Source: Nonomuraea sp. PA05
GTDB lineage: Bacteria > Actinomycetota > Actinomycetes > Streptosporangiales > Streptosporangiaceae
Reading direction: 5' to 3'
DNA: 64,000 nucleotides
Assembly: GCF_008086045.1 (NCBI RefSeq)
Contig: NZ_VSEY01000031.1
Location: 62,001 to 126,000 of the forward strand
Shown in pieces: positions 16,103 through 25,424 of the stretch. The notes under the pieces are model-generated. The model worked only from the letters and a program-made list of their open reading frames with translations, was not told the origin of the DNA and searched no databases. The position numbers were made by a program, and so were the translations under genes. Each line of letters starts with the position of its first letter. The first letter of the stretch is position 1.

Positions 16103-16624
16103 GTGAACATGCGTCAACGAATCCGCACCGCACTGATCAGCATGTCCGTCGTGGTCACCGCTGTGGTCGGCACCGGGCTGGCGCCCGGCGCGCCGGCCAC
16201 CGCCGCCGCGCCGGGCACCGAGACGCTGTCCGGCTTCACCGCGGAGCCGGCGGACGCCACGGCCCAGTCCGTCCAGCTCAGGAACCTGGCCACGCACCGG
16301 TGCCTGGAGCAGGCGTACGGCGGCGCGACCGGACACGTCTTCACCGCTCCGTGCCACGGCGGCACCAGCCAGACCTGGACATGGATCGGCGGAGGTGATT
16401 TCAAGTCCCTCAGAAACCTGTGGAGCCAGGAGTGCCTGGACGGCACCTCGGCCACCGGCCGGGTGTACACCCTCAGCTGCAACAACGGCGGTTACCAGTG
16501 GTGGAAGATGTACGCCAACGGCCAGATCGGGCAATACCAGTCGGGGCACAAGCTGGACAGCAACTGGGAGGGGTCGGTTTACCTTTCCCCGGGTAATACC
16601 GGCGACTACCAGAAGTGGTTCTGA
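16103..16624 (+). CDS. Secreted ricin-type beta-trefoil (lectin-like) protein
   Basis: The 173-residue protein has a Sec signal peptide (basic start, hydrophobic core, cleavage near ATAAAPG at about residue 35) and three trefoil repeats: VQLRNLATHRCLEQ...QTWTW, KSLRNLWSQECLDG...QWWKM and a shorter GQIGQYQSGHKLDSN...YQKWF. Cys and the Q-x-W signatures are typical of RICIN/CBM13 domains, which bind galactose- or xylan-type sugars. It has no attached catalytic domain. AAAGG precedes the ATG. It stands alone, divergent from the winged-helix regulator. Confidence 0.85.
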   Translation: MNMRQRIRTALISMSVVVTAVVGTGLAPGAPATAAAPGTETLSGFTAEPADATAQSVQLRNLATHRCLEQAYGGATGHVFTAPCHGGTSQTWTWIGGGDFKSLRNLWSQECLDGTSATGRVYTLSCNNGGYQWWKMYANGQIGQYQSGHKLDSNWEGSVYLSPGNTGDYQKWF

Positions 16625-16681
16625 GTCGTAGCCGAATCGCGGGTGGGATGCGCCGGGTGGCACATCCTGCCCGCCGTTCTT

Positions 16682-17233
16682 TCAGGCCCGCAGCCCGGCG
16701 AGGGCGAGGCCGAAGATCCGCTCGCGCTGGGCGTCGTCGGCGTACTCGATGGTGCTGATCGCGGCGAACATCCGGAGCAGGTCGTCGATCGTCGGCTCGG
16801 GGCGCGCGCTCCCCGCCTCCTGGGCCCGCTCCAGCAGTGGGCCGCCGGCGTCGCGCATCGCCTTGCGGCAGGCCTGGAAGGTGCCGGTGGAGCGGTTGAG
16901 CGCGTCGGCGAAGGCCAGCTTCGTCCCGATGTAGTCGGTGAAGCGGCGCAGCCAGGCGGCCAGCGCCTCCCACGGGCCGAGGTCGCCGAGAGCGCCGGCG
17001 GCCCGGCACAACTGCTCGACCTCCTCGCGGTGCACCTCCTCCACCAGGTCCTCGCGGGTGGGGAAGTTGCGGTAGAGGGTGGCGATGCTCACCCCGGCCC
17101 GCCGGGCCACGTCCTCCAGCGACGCCTGCGCCCCCTTCTCGGCGAACGCGTCGCGGGCGGCGGCGAGCAGGGCGTCGAAGTTGCGGGCGGCGTCGGCGCG
17201 CCGGGGCCGCCGCGACGGAAGTACGGGCTGCAT
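16682..17233 (-). CDS. TetR-family regulator divergent from SDR gene
   Basis: The 183-residue protein begins MQPVLPSRRPRRADAARNF and has the TetR helix-turn-helix (ASLEDVARRAGVSIATLYRNFPTREDLVEEV) followed by a SBP/TetR_C_33-like helical ligand domain. The ATG at 17233 has GGAGAGG four bases upstream; a TTG start at 17254 would add seven residues but overlaps the operator. A long palindrome lies between it and the divergent short-chain dehydrogenase gene, so it very probably controls both. Confidence 0.9.
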   Translation of the reverse strand: MQPVLPSRRPRRADAARNFDALLAAARDAFAEKGAQASLEDVARRAGVSIATLYRNFPTREDLVEEVHREEVEQLCRAAGALGDLGPWEALAAWLRRFTDYIGTKLAFADALNRSTGTFQACRKAMRDAGGPLLERAQEAGSARPEPTIDDLLRMFAAISTIEYADDAQRERIFGLALAGLRA

Positions 17234-17247
17234 CTCGCCTCTCCACT

Positions 17248-17277
17248 TTGACAACCGTAGGACCCCTACGGTTAAGT
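17248..17277 (+). promoter_or_regulatory. SDR promoter with embedded TetR operator
   Basis: TTGACA (17248-17253) and TTAAGT (17272-17277), 18 bases apart, point to the SDR gene. Inside, AACCGTAGG and CCTACGGTT (17253-17261 and 17265-17273) form perfect 9-bp arms around ACC, a 21-bp operator filling the spacer. The divergent TetR gene starts 20 bases away, so binding would also autoregulate it. Confidence 0.75.
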
Positions 17278-17316
17278 GTAGGGGTACTTTCAGTTTCCAT
17301 TGTAGGAGCCAGAGAG

Positions 17317-18054
17317 ATGTTCACCGACACCATCGCCCTGCTCACAGGCGCCAACAAGGGCCTGGGCCTGGCCACCGCCCGCCGGCTCGCCGAGCTCGGC
17401 CTCACCGTCCTGCTCGGCAGCCGCGACGCCGAACGCGGCGAGCGGGCCGCCGCCGGCCTCGCCGCCGACGGGGTCAAGGTGCGGCCCTTGCCGATCGACG
17501 TCACCGACGACGAGTCCGTCCGGCAGGCGGCCGAGCTCGTCGAGCGCGAATACGGGCGGCTCGACGTCCTGGTGAACAACGCCGGCGTGCTCCGGCGCAA
17601 GGTGCCCGCCGAGGTGACCGCGGACGACCTGCGCCCGGAGTTCGAGACGAACGTGTTCGCCGTCGTCCGGGTCGTCCACGCGATGCTGCCGCTGCTGCGC
17701 CGGTCGAAGGCGGCGCGGATCGTCAACGTCTCCAGCGACTCGGCCATTTTCGCCAAGGCCACCGAGCAGGGGTCGATGTTCGCCCGCTCGCACGACTCGT
17801 TCGCCTACTCCGCGACGAAGGCCGCGGTGAACATGCTGACCGTCAAGTACGCCAACGCCTTCGCCGACGACCCCGAGCTGGCCCACATCAAGGTGAACGC
17901 GGTGACGCCGGGGTATGTGGCGACCGACCTCAACGGGTTCAAGGGGGTGCGCAGCACGGACGAGGGTGCTCGTGCCGCGGTGCACTGGGCCACGGTGGGT
18001 GAGGACGGCGGGACGGGCGGCTTCTACGACGAGAGCGGCCGGATGCCCTGGTGA
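17317..18054 (+). CDS. Short-chain dehydrogenase/reductase
   Basis: The 245-residue protein is a classical SDR: cofactor motif TGANKGLG at residues 9-16, NNAG in LDVLVNNAGV, catalytic Ser in IVNVSS and the YSATK motif (Tyr and Lys) near residue 167. An Arg after the second beta-strand (GSRDAERG) favours NADP(H). The ATG at 17317 has AGGAG upstream. It is controlled by the divergent TetR gene through the operator in its promoter. Similar actinobacterial SDRs reduce carbonyls of unknown substrates; none is indicated here. Confidence 0.92.
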   Translation: MFTDTIALLTGANKGLGLATARRLAELGLTVLLGSRDAERGERAAAGLAADGVKVRPLPIDVTDDESVRQAAELVEREYGRLDVLVNNAGVLRRKVPAEVTADDLRPEFETNVFAVVRVVHAMLPLLRRSKAARIVNVSSDSAIFAKATEQGSMFARSHDSFAYSATKAAVNMLTVKYANAFADDPELAHIKVNAVTPGYVATDLNGFKGVRSTDEGARAAVHWATVGEDGGTGGFYDESGRMPW

Positions 18055-18117
18055 CAGCACGTCACGACGGTGACGGCTCCCTGACCCTGCACGTTCCAGG
18101 TTTGACCGCCCCGTTGT

Positions 18118-18846
18118 TCAGACGGCGTCCGCGTCGCGCCGTCTCACCTGTATCGAATCGGGCCGGACGGCTCCGGTCCACGGGACCGCGCGGGCGGTGG
18201 GGCGCCCCAACGGATCGGTTGGGTTGGCGGGTCCGGTGTCCATGCCACCCGGCCTGATCGCCTCCCCGTCTGGCTTGAGCACCTCCCAGCCCGGCTTGAC
18301 CAGCTCCCACATCGCCCGCCGCCGCAGCCGGTTGGCCCCCCACCCGCAGACGAGCCCGATCGCCATGCCGACGGCCACGTCCCCCGGGTAGTGCGCGCCG
18401 ACGTACACGCGGGAGAAGGCCACCCCGGCGGCGAGCGCCGCCACCGGCGCGGCGACCGGCAGGGGCGCGTGCGCGGCGACCGCCACGGCGAAGGCGACGG
18501 CCGAGGCGCTGTGCCCGGAGGGGAAGGACGACGACGTGGGGATCCGGCGGCGGCGGATCGCCGGGATGACGTGCGCCACCGGGCGCTTCCGGCGGAAGGC
18601 CTGCTTGGCGAGCAGGTTGGCCGTGGGGCTGGCCAGCGAGATGGCCAGCACGCCGCGCAGCCCGGCCCGTTGCAGGTCCGGCCGGCCGGACATGAGCAGG
18701 CCGCCGGTGACCAGCCACCACAGCACCGCCTTGTCGGCGGCCGACGACAGGGAGGGGAGCACCGCGTCCAGATAGGGCAGGTGGGCGCGGGCGATCCGCT
18801 CGAAGGCCCACTTGTCCCGGGCGTCGAAGCGTTCGAGAAGTCTCAC
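18118..18846 (-). CDS. PAP2-family membrane phosphatase
   Basis: The 242-residue integral membrane protein contains all three PAP2 motifs: KQAFRRKRP (motif 1), FPSGHSAS (motif 2) and SRVYVGAHYPGD (motif 3, catalytic His and Asp). It should dephosphorylate a lipid phosphate such as phosphatidic acid or undecaprenyl pyrophosphate at the membrane. The start is GTG at 18846. It is divergent, with an 86-base gap, from a diacylglycerol kinase gene that would catalyse the reverse type of reaction. The C-terminal 50 residues are a polar Pro-rich tail without family counterpart. Confidence 0.9.
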   Translation of the reverse strand: MRLLERFDARDKWAFERIARAHLPYLDAVLPSLSSAADKAVLWWLVTGGLLMSGRPDLQRAGLRGVLAISLASPTANLLAKQAFRRKRPVAHVIPAIRRRRIPTSSSFPSGHSASAVAFAVAVAAHAPLPVAAPVAALAAGVAFSRVYVGAHYPGDVAVGMAIGLVCGWGANRLRRRAMWELVKPGWEVLKPDGEAIRPGGMDTGPANPTDPLGRPTARAVPWTGAVRPDSIQVRRRDADAV

Positions 18847-18932
18847 GTGCTCGATCGTGCCTGCCGGGGCGCGTCGCGCTTCACCTCCGGCGGGTGAAGC
18901 GCGACGGGACGTGGTGACGGTGACATCGAGGC

Positions 18933-20306
18933 ATGGGACGTCCCGATGGCAGCGCGAAGATCCCGGCGAGCCGGTTCGACCACGCGCAGGCGTGGACCGC
19001 GCGCCTCGCCCTCGCCCTCGCCGCCGCCGTCGTGCCGATCATGCTCACGGCGGCGGGGTTCCACAGCGTCACGCTGCTCGCCCTGGGGCTCGGCGCGCTG
19101 GCCGTGGCCGCGGCCGCGGTGTGGATCGCGCTCACGCACCGGGGGCTGGTCCGCGTGCTGGCCGGGACGGTGGCGGTGCTGGCGCCCGTGGGCGCGGTGG
19201 TCAGGAGCGCGATGGTCGGGGCGCTGTGGCCGATGATCGTCTCGGCCGGGCTGCTGCTGCTGGCGGCGGCCACCGGACGGGTCGCGCTGGCGATGGGGGC
19301 TCCCCCCGCCCGGTTCAAGGGCCGGACGGTGGAACCGCCGAAGCGGCCGTACCTGATCATGAACCCGCGCTCGGGCGGCGGGAAGGTGGACAGGTTCGGG
19401 CTCGTGGCCAAGGCGAGCACGCTGGGGGCGGAGGTGCAGGTGCTCGACCCCGATCGGCCGCAGGACGTCGCCGAGCTGGCCCGCGCCGCGCTGGCCAGGG
19501 GCGCGGACCTCCTGGGCGTCGCCGGCGGCGACGGCACCCAGGCGCTGGTGGCGGCCGTCGCGGCCGAGCACGACGTGCCGTTCATGGTCATCCCCGCGGG
19601 CACGCGCAACCACCTCGCGATGGACCTCGGCCTGGACCGCGACGATCCGAGCACGTCGCTGCGCGCGCTCGACGACGGCGTCGAGATCAGCATCGACCTG
19701 GGGCTGGTGGCCGGCCGCACGTTCGTCAACAACGCCTCGTTCGGGGCGTACGCGGCGATCGTGCAGAGCCCCGCCTACCGGGACACCAAACTGCACACGA
19801 CGCTGGACCTGCTGCCCGAACTGCTCACGCACCGCACCGGCCCGCGGCTGGTGGCGCGGGCGGGCGAGGTCGTCATCGAGGCGCCGCAGGCGGTGCTGGT
19901 CAGCAACAACCCCTACCTGGCGGGCAGCGGCGGCGGTTTCGGGCGGCGGCTCCGGCTCGACTCGGGGGTCCTGGGCGTGCTGGGCATCACGGCGGACACG
20001 GCGTTGAAGGCCGCCGGACTGGTGTGGGGGCGCAGGTCGGCGGCGCTCACCTCGTTCACCGCCCGGGAGGTGATCGTGGACGCCGACGCGCCGGAGGTGC
20101 CGGTCGGGGTGGACGGTGAGGCGCTGATGTTGCCCACGCCGGTGCGGTGCCTGGTCCAGCCGGGCGCGCTGCGCGTCAGGACGCCGAGCGCCAGCGTGGG
20201 GCGGGTGCACCGGGAACACCTTCCGGTGCGGTGGCGCACGCTGTGGGGGCTGGCGTTCCCGCCGAGGAGGACGGAGCGGCGGCGGACGCACCGGACGGCC
20301 GTCTGA
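18933..20306 (+). CDS. Diacylglycerol kinase-family lipid kinase with N-terminal membrane domain
   Basis: The 457-residue protein has three to four hydrophobic segments in its first 125 residues, then a DAGK catalytic domain: YLIMNPRSGGGKV (about residue 142), the nucleotide-binding GVAGGDGTQALVAAVAAEHDVPFMVIPAGTRNHLAMDLGL, and a C-terminal beta-rich half. It probably phosphorylates diacylglycerol or a related lipid. The membrane-anchored N-terminus resembles actinobacterial DAGK/PAP2 fusions split into two genes; here the PAP2 gene lies divergently next door. The region from its stop to 20600 (294 bases) holds no convincing gene; its last 50 bases are AT-richer and probably carry the kinase promoter. 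Confidence 0.9.
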   Translation: MGRPDGSAKIPASRFDHAQAWTARLALALAAAVVPIMLTAAGFHSVTLLALGLGALAVAAAAVWIALTHRGLVRVLAGTVAVLAPVGAVVRSAMVGALWPMIVSAGLLLLAAATGRVALAMGAPPARFKGRTVEPPKRPYLIMNPRSGGGKVDRFGLVAKASTLGAEVQVLDPDRPQDVAELARAALARGADLLGVAGGDGTQALVAAVAAEHDVPFMVIPAGTRNHLAMDLGLDRDDPSTSLRALDDGVEISIDLGLVAGRTFVNNASFGAYAAIVQSPAYRDTKLHTTLDLLPELLTHRTGPRLVARAGEVVIEAPQAVLVSNNPYLAGSGGGFGRRLRLDSGVLGVLGITADTALKAAGLVWGRRSAALTSFTAREVIVDADAPEVPVGVDGEALMLPTPVRCLVQPGALRVRTPSASVGRVHREHLPVRWRTLWGLAFPPRRTERRRTHRTAV

Positions 20307-20600
20307 CCGTCGCGACAAGCCGGTTGGCGGATCGGACGCCGAGGACGACCAGCACCACCGCGGTCACCTTCCCGATCGCGCGTCTGAAGCGGGTCCCGCG
20401 TACGAGGTGCGGGAGCCGGTGCGTTCCGGCTGGTCCGTGGCGGGTGGCAGGGTGGTCGTCTTCCAGGAGGGCGAGTCCCTGGGCAGCCCGCACGGCCACG
20501 CGTGGAGCCCGCCGGGTGCCCCTGCCCGGCTCCTGAAAGTCCCGTACGGAAGTAAGCGTTCTGATACCGAACCGCAAGCAACTTTGATCACAATCGACAC

Positions 20601-22061
<1,461 letters not shown>

Positions 22062-22138
22062 GAAAAAGGATTGGACGCGATGATCTCCGGGCTTGTAGCT
22101 TGCAGTCGGCCGTGACACCGCCCGAGGAGGTGAGACCC

Positions 22139-22198
22139 ATGAACGCTGTATCGCTGTGGGTGCTCCGCCTCGCCGTCGCGGCCGGGCGATCGACGTAG
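22139..22198 (+). CDS. 19-residue leader peptide upstream of rox-like gene
   Basis: A short frame encoding MNAVSLWVLRLAVAAGRST begins with ATG at 22139 behind a near-perfect ribosome-binding site (GAGGAGGTGAG), stronger than that of most genes here, and ends with TAG 50 bases before the monooxygenase ATG. Size, position and site strength are those of a translated leader peptide that controls the downstream gene, as known for many actinobacterial antibiotic-resistance and metabolic genes. No obvious anti-terminator hairpin was worked out. Confidence 0.6.
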   Translation: MNAVSLWVLRLAVAAGRST

Positions 22199-22248
22199 GT
22201 GTCGCCGGGAGCGCCTGACCACCAAGGCACTTCCGAAAGGCAACACCG

Positions 22249-23703
22249 ATGAACTTCGACGTGATCATCGCCGGGTGCGGGCCGACCGGCGCGATGCTGG
22301 CCGCCGAGCTGCGGCTGCACGACGTGCGGGTCCTCGTCCTGGAGAAGGAGACCGAGCCCGCGTCGTTCGTCCGCATCGTCAGCCTGCACCTGCGCAGCCT
22401 GGAGCTGATGGCGATGCGCGGCCTGCTGGATCGCGTCCTCCAGCAGGGACGGCGGCGTCCGGCCGGCGGCCTGTTCGCCGCCATTCCCGCGCCCGTGCCC
22501 GAGGGCCTGGACTCCGCGTACGACTTCATGCTGGGCATCCCGCAGCCGGTCATCGAGCAACTGCTCCAGGAGCATGCGGTCGAGCTGGGCGCGCAGGTCC
22601 GGCGGGGTCGCGCGGTCACCGGCTTCGAGCAGGACGACGAGGGGGTGACCGTCGAGCTGGCCGGCGGGGAGAAGCTGCGTTCGCGCTATCTCGTCGGCTG
22701 CGACGGCGCGCACAGCACGGTGCGCAAGCTGCTCGGCGTGGGCTTTCCCGGCGAGCCCTCACGCAACGACACGCTGATGGGCGAGATGGAGGTGGGCGTG
22801 CCGCCGGAGGAGATCCCCCATCAGCTGACCATGCCCCATCAGCGGTTCTGGCTGCGGCCCTTCGGCGGCGGGAGGTACAGCGTCCTGGTCCCCGCCGAGG
22901 GCGTCAGCGACGAGCCGCCGACCATCGAGGCGTTCCGGCGGCAGTTGCGCGCCGTCGCCGGAACCGACTTCGGCGTGCACTCCCCGCGCTGGATGTCCCG
23001 TTTCGGCGACGCCACCCGGCTGGCCGAGCGTTACCGGGCCGGGCGGGTGCTGCTGGCCGGCGACGCGGCGCACATCCATCCCCCCATCGGCGGGCAGGGC
23101 CTCAACCTCGGTCTCCAGGACGCGGTCAACCTCGGCTGGAAGCTGGCCGCGCAGGTCCGCGGCTGGGCGCCGGAGCCGCTGCTGGACACCTACCACGCCG
23201 AGCGTCATCCGGTCGCCGCGGACGTGCTGGACAACACCCGCGCCCAGGTGGAGCTGCTGTCGCCCGAACCGGGCGCGCGGGCCGTGCGCAGGCTGCTCAC
23301 CGAGCTGATGGGCTTCGAGGAGGTGAACCGCCACCTGGTGGAGAAGATCACCGCGATCGGCATCCGCTACGACTTCAGCGAAGGTGAAGGCGCACGCGCA
23401 GGCGAGGGCGCACGCGCAGGCGCGGGCCCCGATCTGCTCGGCCGCCGCCTGCGCGACCTCGACGTCAAGCAGGGCCGCCTCTACGACCTGCTGCGCCGTG
23501 GCCGCGGCCTGCTGCTGGACCGCACGGAACGGCTGACCACCGGCGGCTGGTCGGACCGGGTCGACCACCTCGCGGACCCCGCCGTGGAGCTGGATGTCCC
23601 GTGCGTGCTGGTACGTCCCGACGGCCATGTCGCCTGGATCGGTGACGATCAGCGGGACCTGGACGTTCACCTGTCCCGCTGGTTCGGCGAGCCCGCCGGC
23701 TGA
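22249..23703 (+). CDS. rox: Rifampicin monooxygenase-like FAD hydroxylase
   Basis: The 484-residue protein aligns from end to end, by memory, with Rox-type rifampicin monooxygenases: FDVIIAGCGPTGAMLAAELRLH, LRSRYLVGCDGAHSTVRKLLGVGFPGEPSR, GTDFGVHSPRWMSRFGDATR, VLLAGDAAHIHPPIGGQGLNLGLQDAVNLGWKLA, and a C-terminal thioredoxin-like domain ending VPCVLVRPDGHVAWIGDDQRDLD. Rox hydroxylates the rifamycin naphthyl ring and linearises the drug, giving resistance. An extra Gly/Ala/Arg loop at about residues 379-393 is made by an 18-base tandem repeat. The palindromic rifamycin-associated element known upstream of such genes was not found. A 19-codon leader precedes it. Confidence 0.85.
   Translation: MNFDVIIAGCGPTGAMLAAELRLHDVRVLVLEKETEPASFVRIVSLHLRSLELMAMRGLLDRVLQQGRRRPAGGLFAAIPAPVPEGLDSAYDFMLGIPQPVIEQLLQEHAVELGAQVRRGRAVTGFEQDDEGVTVELAGGEKLRSRYLVGCDGAHSTVRKLLGVGFPGEPSRNDTLMGEMEVGVPPEEIPHQLTMPHQRFWLRPFGGGRYSVLVPAEGVSDEPPTIEAFRRQLRAVAGTDFGVHSPRWMSRFGDATRLAERYRAGRVLLAGDAAHIHPPIGGQGLNLGLQDAVNLGWKLAAQVRGWAPEPLLDTYHAERHPVAADVLDNTRAQVELLSPEPGARAVRRLLTELMGFEEVNRHLVEKITAIGIRYDFSEGEGARAGEGARAGAGPDLLGRRLRDLDVKQGRLYDLLRRGRGLLLDRTERLTTGGWSDRVDHLADPAVELDVPCVLVRPDGHVAWIGDDQRDLDVHLSRWFGEPAG
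23386..23421 (+). repeat. 18-base tandem repeat inside the rox-like gene
   Basis: Two copies of an 18-base unit (GAAGGCGCACGCGCAGGC and a one-base variant) encode Gly-Glu-Gly-Ala-Arg-Ala twice. The insertion keeps frame and lies in a surface loop absent from typical Rox proteins. Confidence 0.75.
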
Positions 23704-23713
23704 CGGATCGGGC

Positions 23714-24883
23714 TCAGCCTCGGGCCGTGGCCAGGAGTTCGCGTCCGCGCTCCGGCGTGATCAGGCGAGCGGCCCGGGGGTCGGCCAGCAGGGCGATCGG
23801 CGCGACCTGGTCCTCGTGCAGCGGCCTCCAGTGCGCGAGGGCCTCGCGCAGCCGCGGCCAGGCCTCGTCGTCGCCGGCGTCGAGCGCGGCGTGCGCGGCC
23901 TCGTCGAACTCCGGGTTGCCGAAGCGGATCCGGAACCCCGGCTCCTTCCGCAGCGCCTGGTAACGGCCGATCGGGCGCTTGAGCCACTCGGGCCCGAGAT
24001 CCCACAGGAGCTGGACGGTGGAGCCGCCGCCGTAACGGTGGGCCTGGTCGTGCGCGACGAACAGCAGCGGCAGGACCTGCTCGGCGAACAGGCCCTCGTC
24101 GAGGGTCCACGACGGCTGGGCGTCGGTGTGGGTGAGCAGCCGGTAGAGCGGGTCGCTCTCCGCCTCCTCCCGCAGCAGGGTCCGTAGCTGGAAGGCGAGG
24201 AACTCGGCCCGGTCGCGGCCGAAACGGGCGGCCTGCGCGAGGACGTCCAGCGGGCCTTCCACCTCGCCGCGCAGGCTCGCCAGCCGGGCGTCCTCCACCT
24301 TGGCGTCCCATTCGCGCCGGGTGTCGCACGCGGGGCGGTCGAGGGCGTGGAATCCGGCGTAGAAGTCGTACATCTTCTCGTAGAACGAGCCGTATCGGTC
24401 GGGATCGCTGGCCCGCCACGAGAACACGTCGTAGGCCGCCCATTCGCCGTGCTCGTCCACGTCGCCCGGGTCGAGGTAGACCGCGCCGGAGTCCGCCTCC
24501 AGGGAGATCAGCAACGATCGTGCCAGCGGGGACTCGTCGTCCTCGCCGTCCTCGCCGTCCTCATCGTCCTCGTCGTCCCAGTCGGCGTCGGCGTAGGCTT
24601 CGACCCACATCGGCTCCAGGTCCTTCAGCCAGCCGAGCTCCTCGGTGCCGCGCAGGCTCCAGACGAAGTTGCCGGCGTGCCGCCAGCCGTTGGTGACGAG
24701 TAAGAACTCCCGGAACGACGGGGGCAGCACGCAGCCCAGCCGCGACTCCAGGGCCTGTACCTCTTCCTCGGTGGCGGGCGGGCAGCCGAGCCAGGGGTCG
24801 CCGTCGGGCGACAGGTCGGGGTGGGCGAGGTGCCATTCCTCGCTCCAGCGCTGAAGGAACGGCTTCCAGGCGTGACGGTCCAC
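23714..24883 (-). CDS. SMI1/KNR4 (SUKH) family protein
   Basis: The 389-residue protein has the SUKH signature in its first 100 residues: CPPATEEEVQALESRLGCVLPPSFREFLLVTNGWRHAG, and later DPGDVDEHGEWAAYDVFSW. An acidic stretch of mixed Asp and Glu lies around residues 100-117. The remaining 250 residues are a helical region of unknown type. SUKH proteins are frequent immunity proteins of bacterial polymorphic toxin systems, and this gene lies about 1.2 kb downstream of the toxin-like gene on the same strand. It is cytosolic (no signal peptide). Immunity function is inference from family and neighbourhood. Confidence 0.8.
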   Translation of the reverse strand: MDRHAWKPFLQRWSEEWHLAHPDLSPDGDPWLGCPPATEEEVQALESRLGCVLPPSFREFLLVTNGWRHAGNFVWSLRGTEELGWLKDLEPMWVEAYADADWDDEDDEDGEDGEDDESPLARSLLISLEADSGAVYLDPGDVDEHGEWAAYDVFSWRASDPDRYGSFYEKMYDFYAGFHALDRPACDTRREWDAKVEDARLASLRGEVEGPLDVLAQAARFGRDRAEFLAFQLRTLLREEAESDPLYRLLTHTDAQPSWTLDEGLFAEQVLPLLFVAHDQAHRYGGGSTVQLLWDLGPEWLKRPIGRYQALRKEPGFRIRFGNPEFDEAAHAALDAGDDEAWPRLREALAHWRPLHEDQVAPIALLADPRAARLITPERGRELLATARG

Positions 24884-24989
24884 GGCAGGCTCCTACGACG
24901 TCGCATGATGATCCGGTCACGCGAAGTCCATCAGATGCCACCGACAGGCCGCGCGCGGGTCGCGCGCGCGGCCACGCCTCGTCGCGCCG

Positions 24990-25403
24990 TCAGGAGACGG
25001 TCAGGTAGAACGCGGTCTCGACGGTCTCGGTGGTCCACAGTGAGCCCGCCTGGCTGTGAACGGCGAACGTCCGCTCGGCCGTGCCGCGGTGCAGGTCGCG
25101 GCGGACGCAGGCGCGGGCGCCGCGCTCCACCGACAGCGAGCGCGGGTGGTCGTAGCGGCCGACGGGCGTGACGTGGACGGCCACGTCGTCGTCGAGGTCG
25201 ACGAGGCGGCTGACGAGGACGCAGTAGACGCCGCGCGACGGGTGCCAGACGTCGTCCACGTGCTTGCTGTGCGTCACCGAGCCGTTCGCCTCGATCTTCG
25301 CCGAGGCCTGCGCGAACGGAGTCTCGGCGGACGCGGCCGGCGGCGTGAGAAGCGTGGCGGCGGCGCCGAGGGCCCCGATGGCGAGTCGCCTGATGGTGTT
25401 CAT
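24990..25403 (-). CDS. Small secreted protein, paralogue of the adjacent gene
   Basis: The 137-residue protein has a signal peptide (MNTIRRLAIGALGAAATLLTPPAASA) and a mature domain of about 110 residues with AKIEANGSVTHSKHVDDVWHPSRGVYCVLVS. The core pattern NGS-x-(10-14)-W-x4-G-x-YC is shared with the neighbouring secreted protein at 25425-25808, so the two are tandem duplicates that have diverged. Two cysteines (in VYC and ARACVRR) could form a disulfide, as in the paralogue. I do not recognise a characterised family. It is probably cotranscribed with the paralogue (21-base gap). Confidence 0.75.
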   Translation of the reverse strand: MNTIRRLAIGALGAAATLLTPPAASAETPFAQASAKIEANGSVTHSKHVDDVWHPSRGVYCVLVSRLVDLDDDVAVHVTPVGRYDHPRSLSVERGARACVRRDLHRGTAERTFAVHSQAGSLWTTETVETAFYLTVS

Positions 25404-25424
25404 GTCGATGTCCTTTCGGCAGGA

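Noticed and set aside
20147..20600. Small open frames on both strands between the diacylglycerol kinase and the Ser/Thr kinase genes
   Set aside because: They overlap known genes, lack ribosome-binding sites and have no protein-like composition, apart from one weak hydrophobic stretch on the minus strand.
22062..22138. Rifamycin-associated element upstream of the rox-like gene
   Set aside because: Only a GGGCTTG half-site near 22089 resembles the known element; the right palindromic half is absent.
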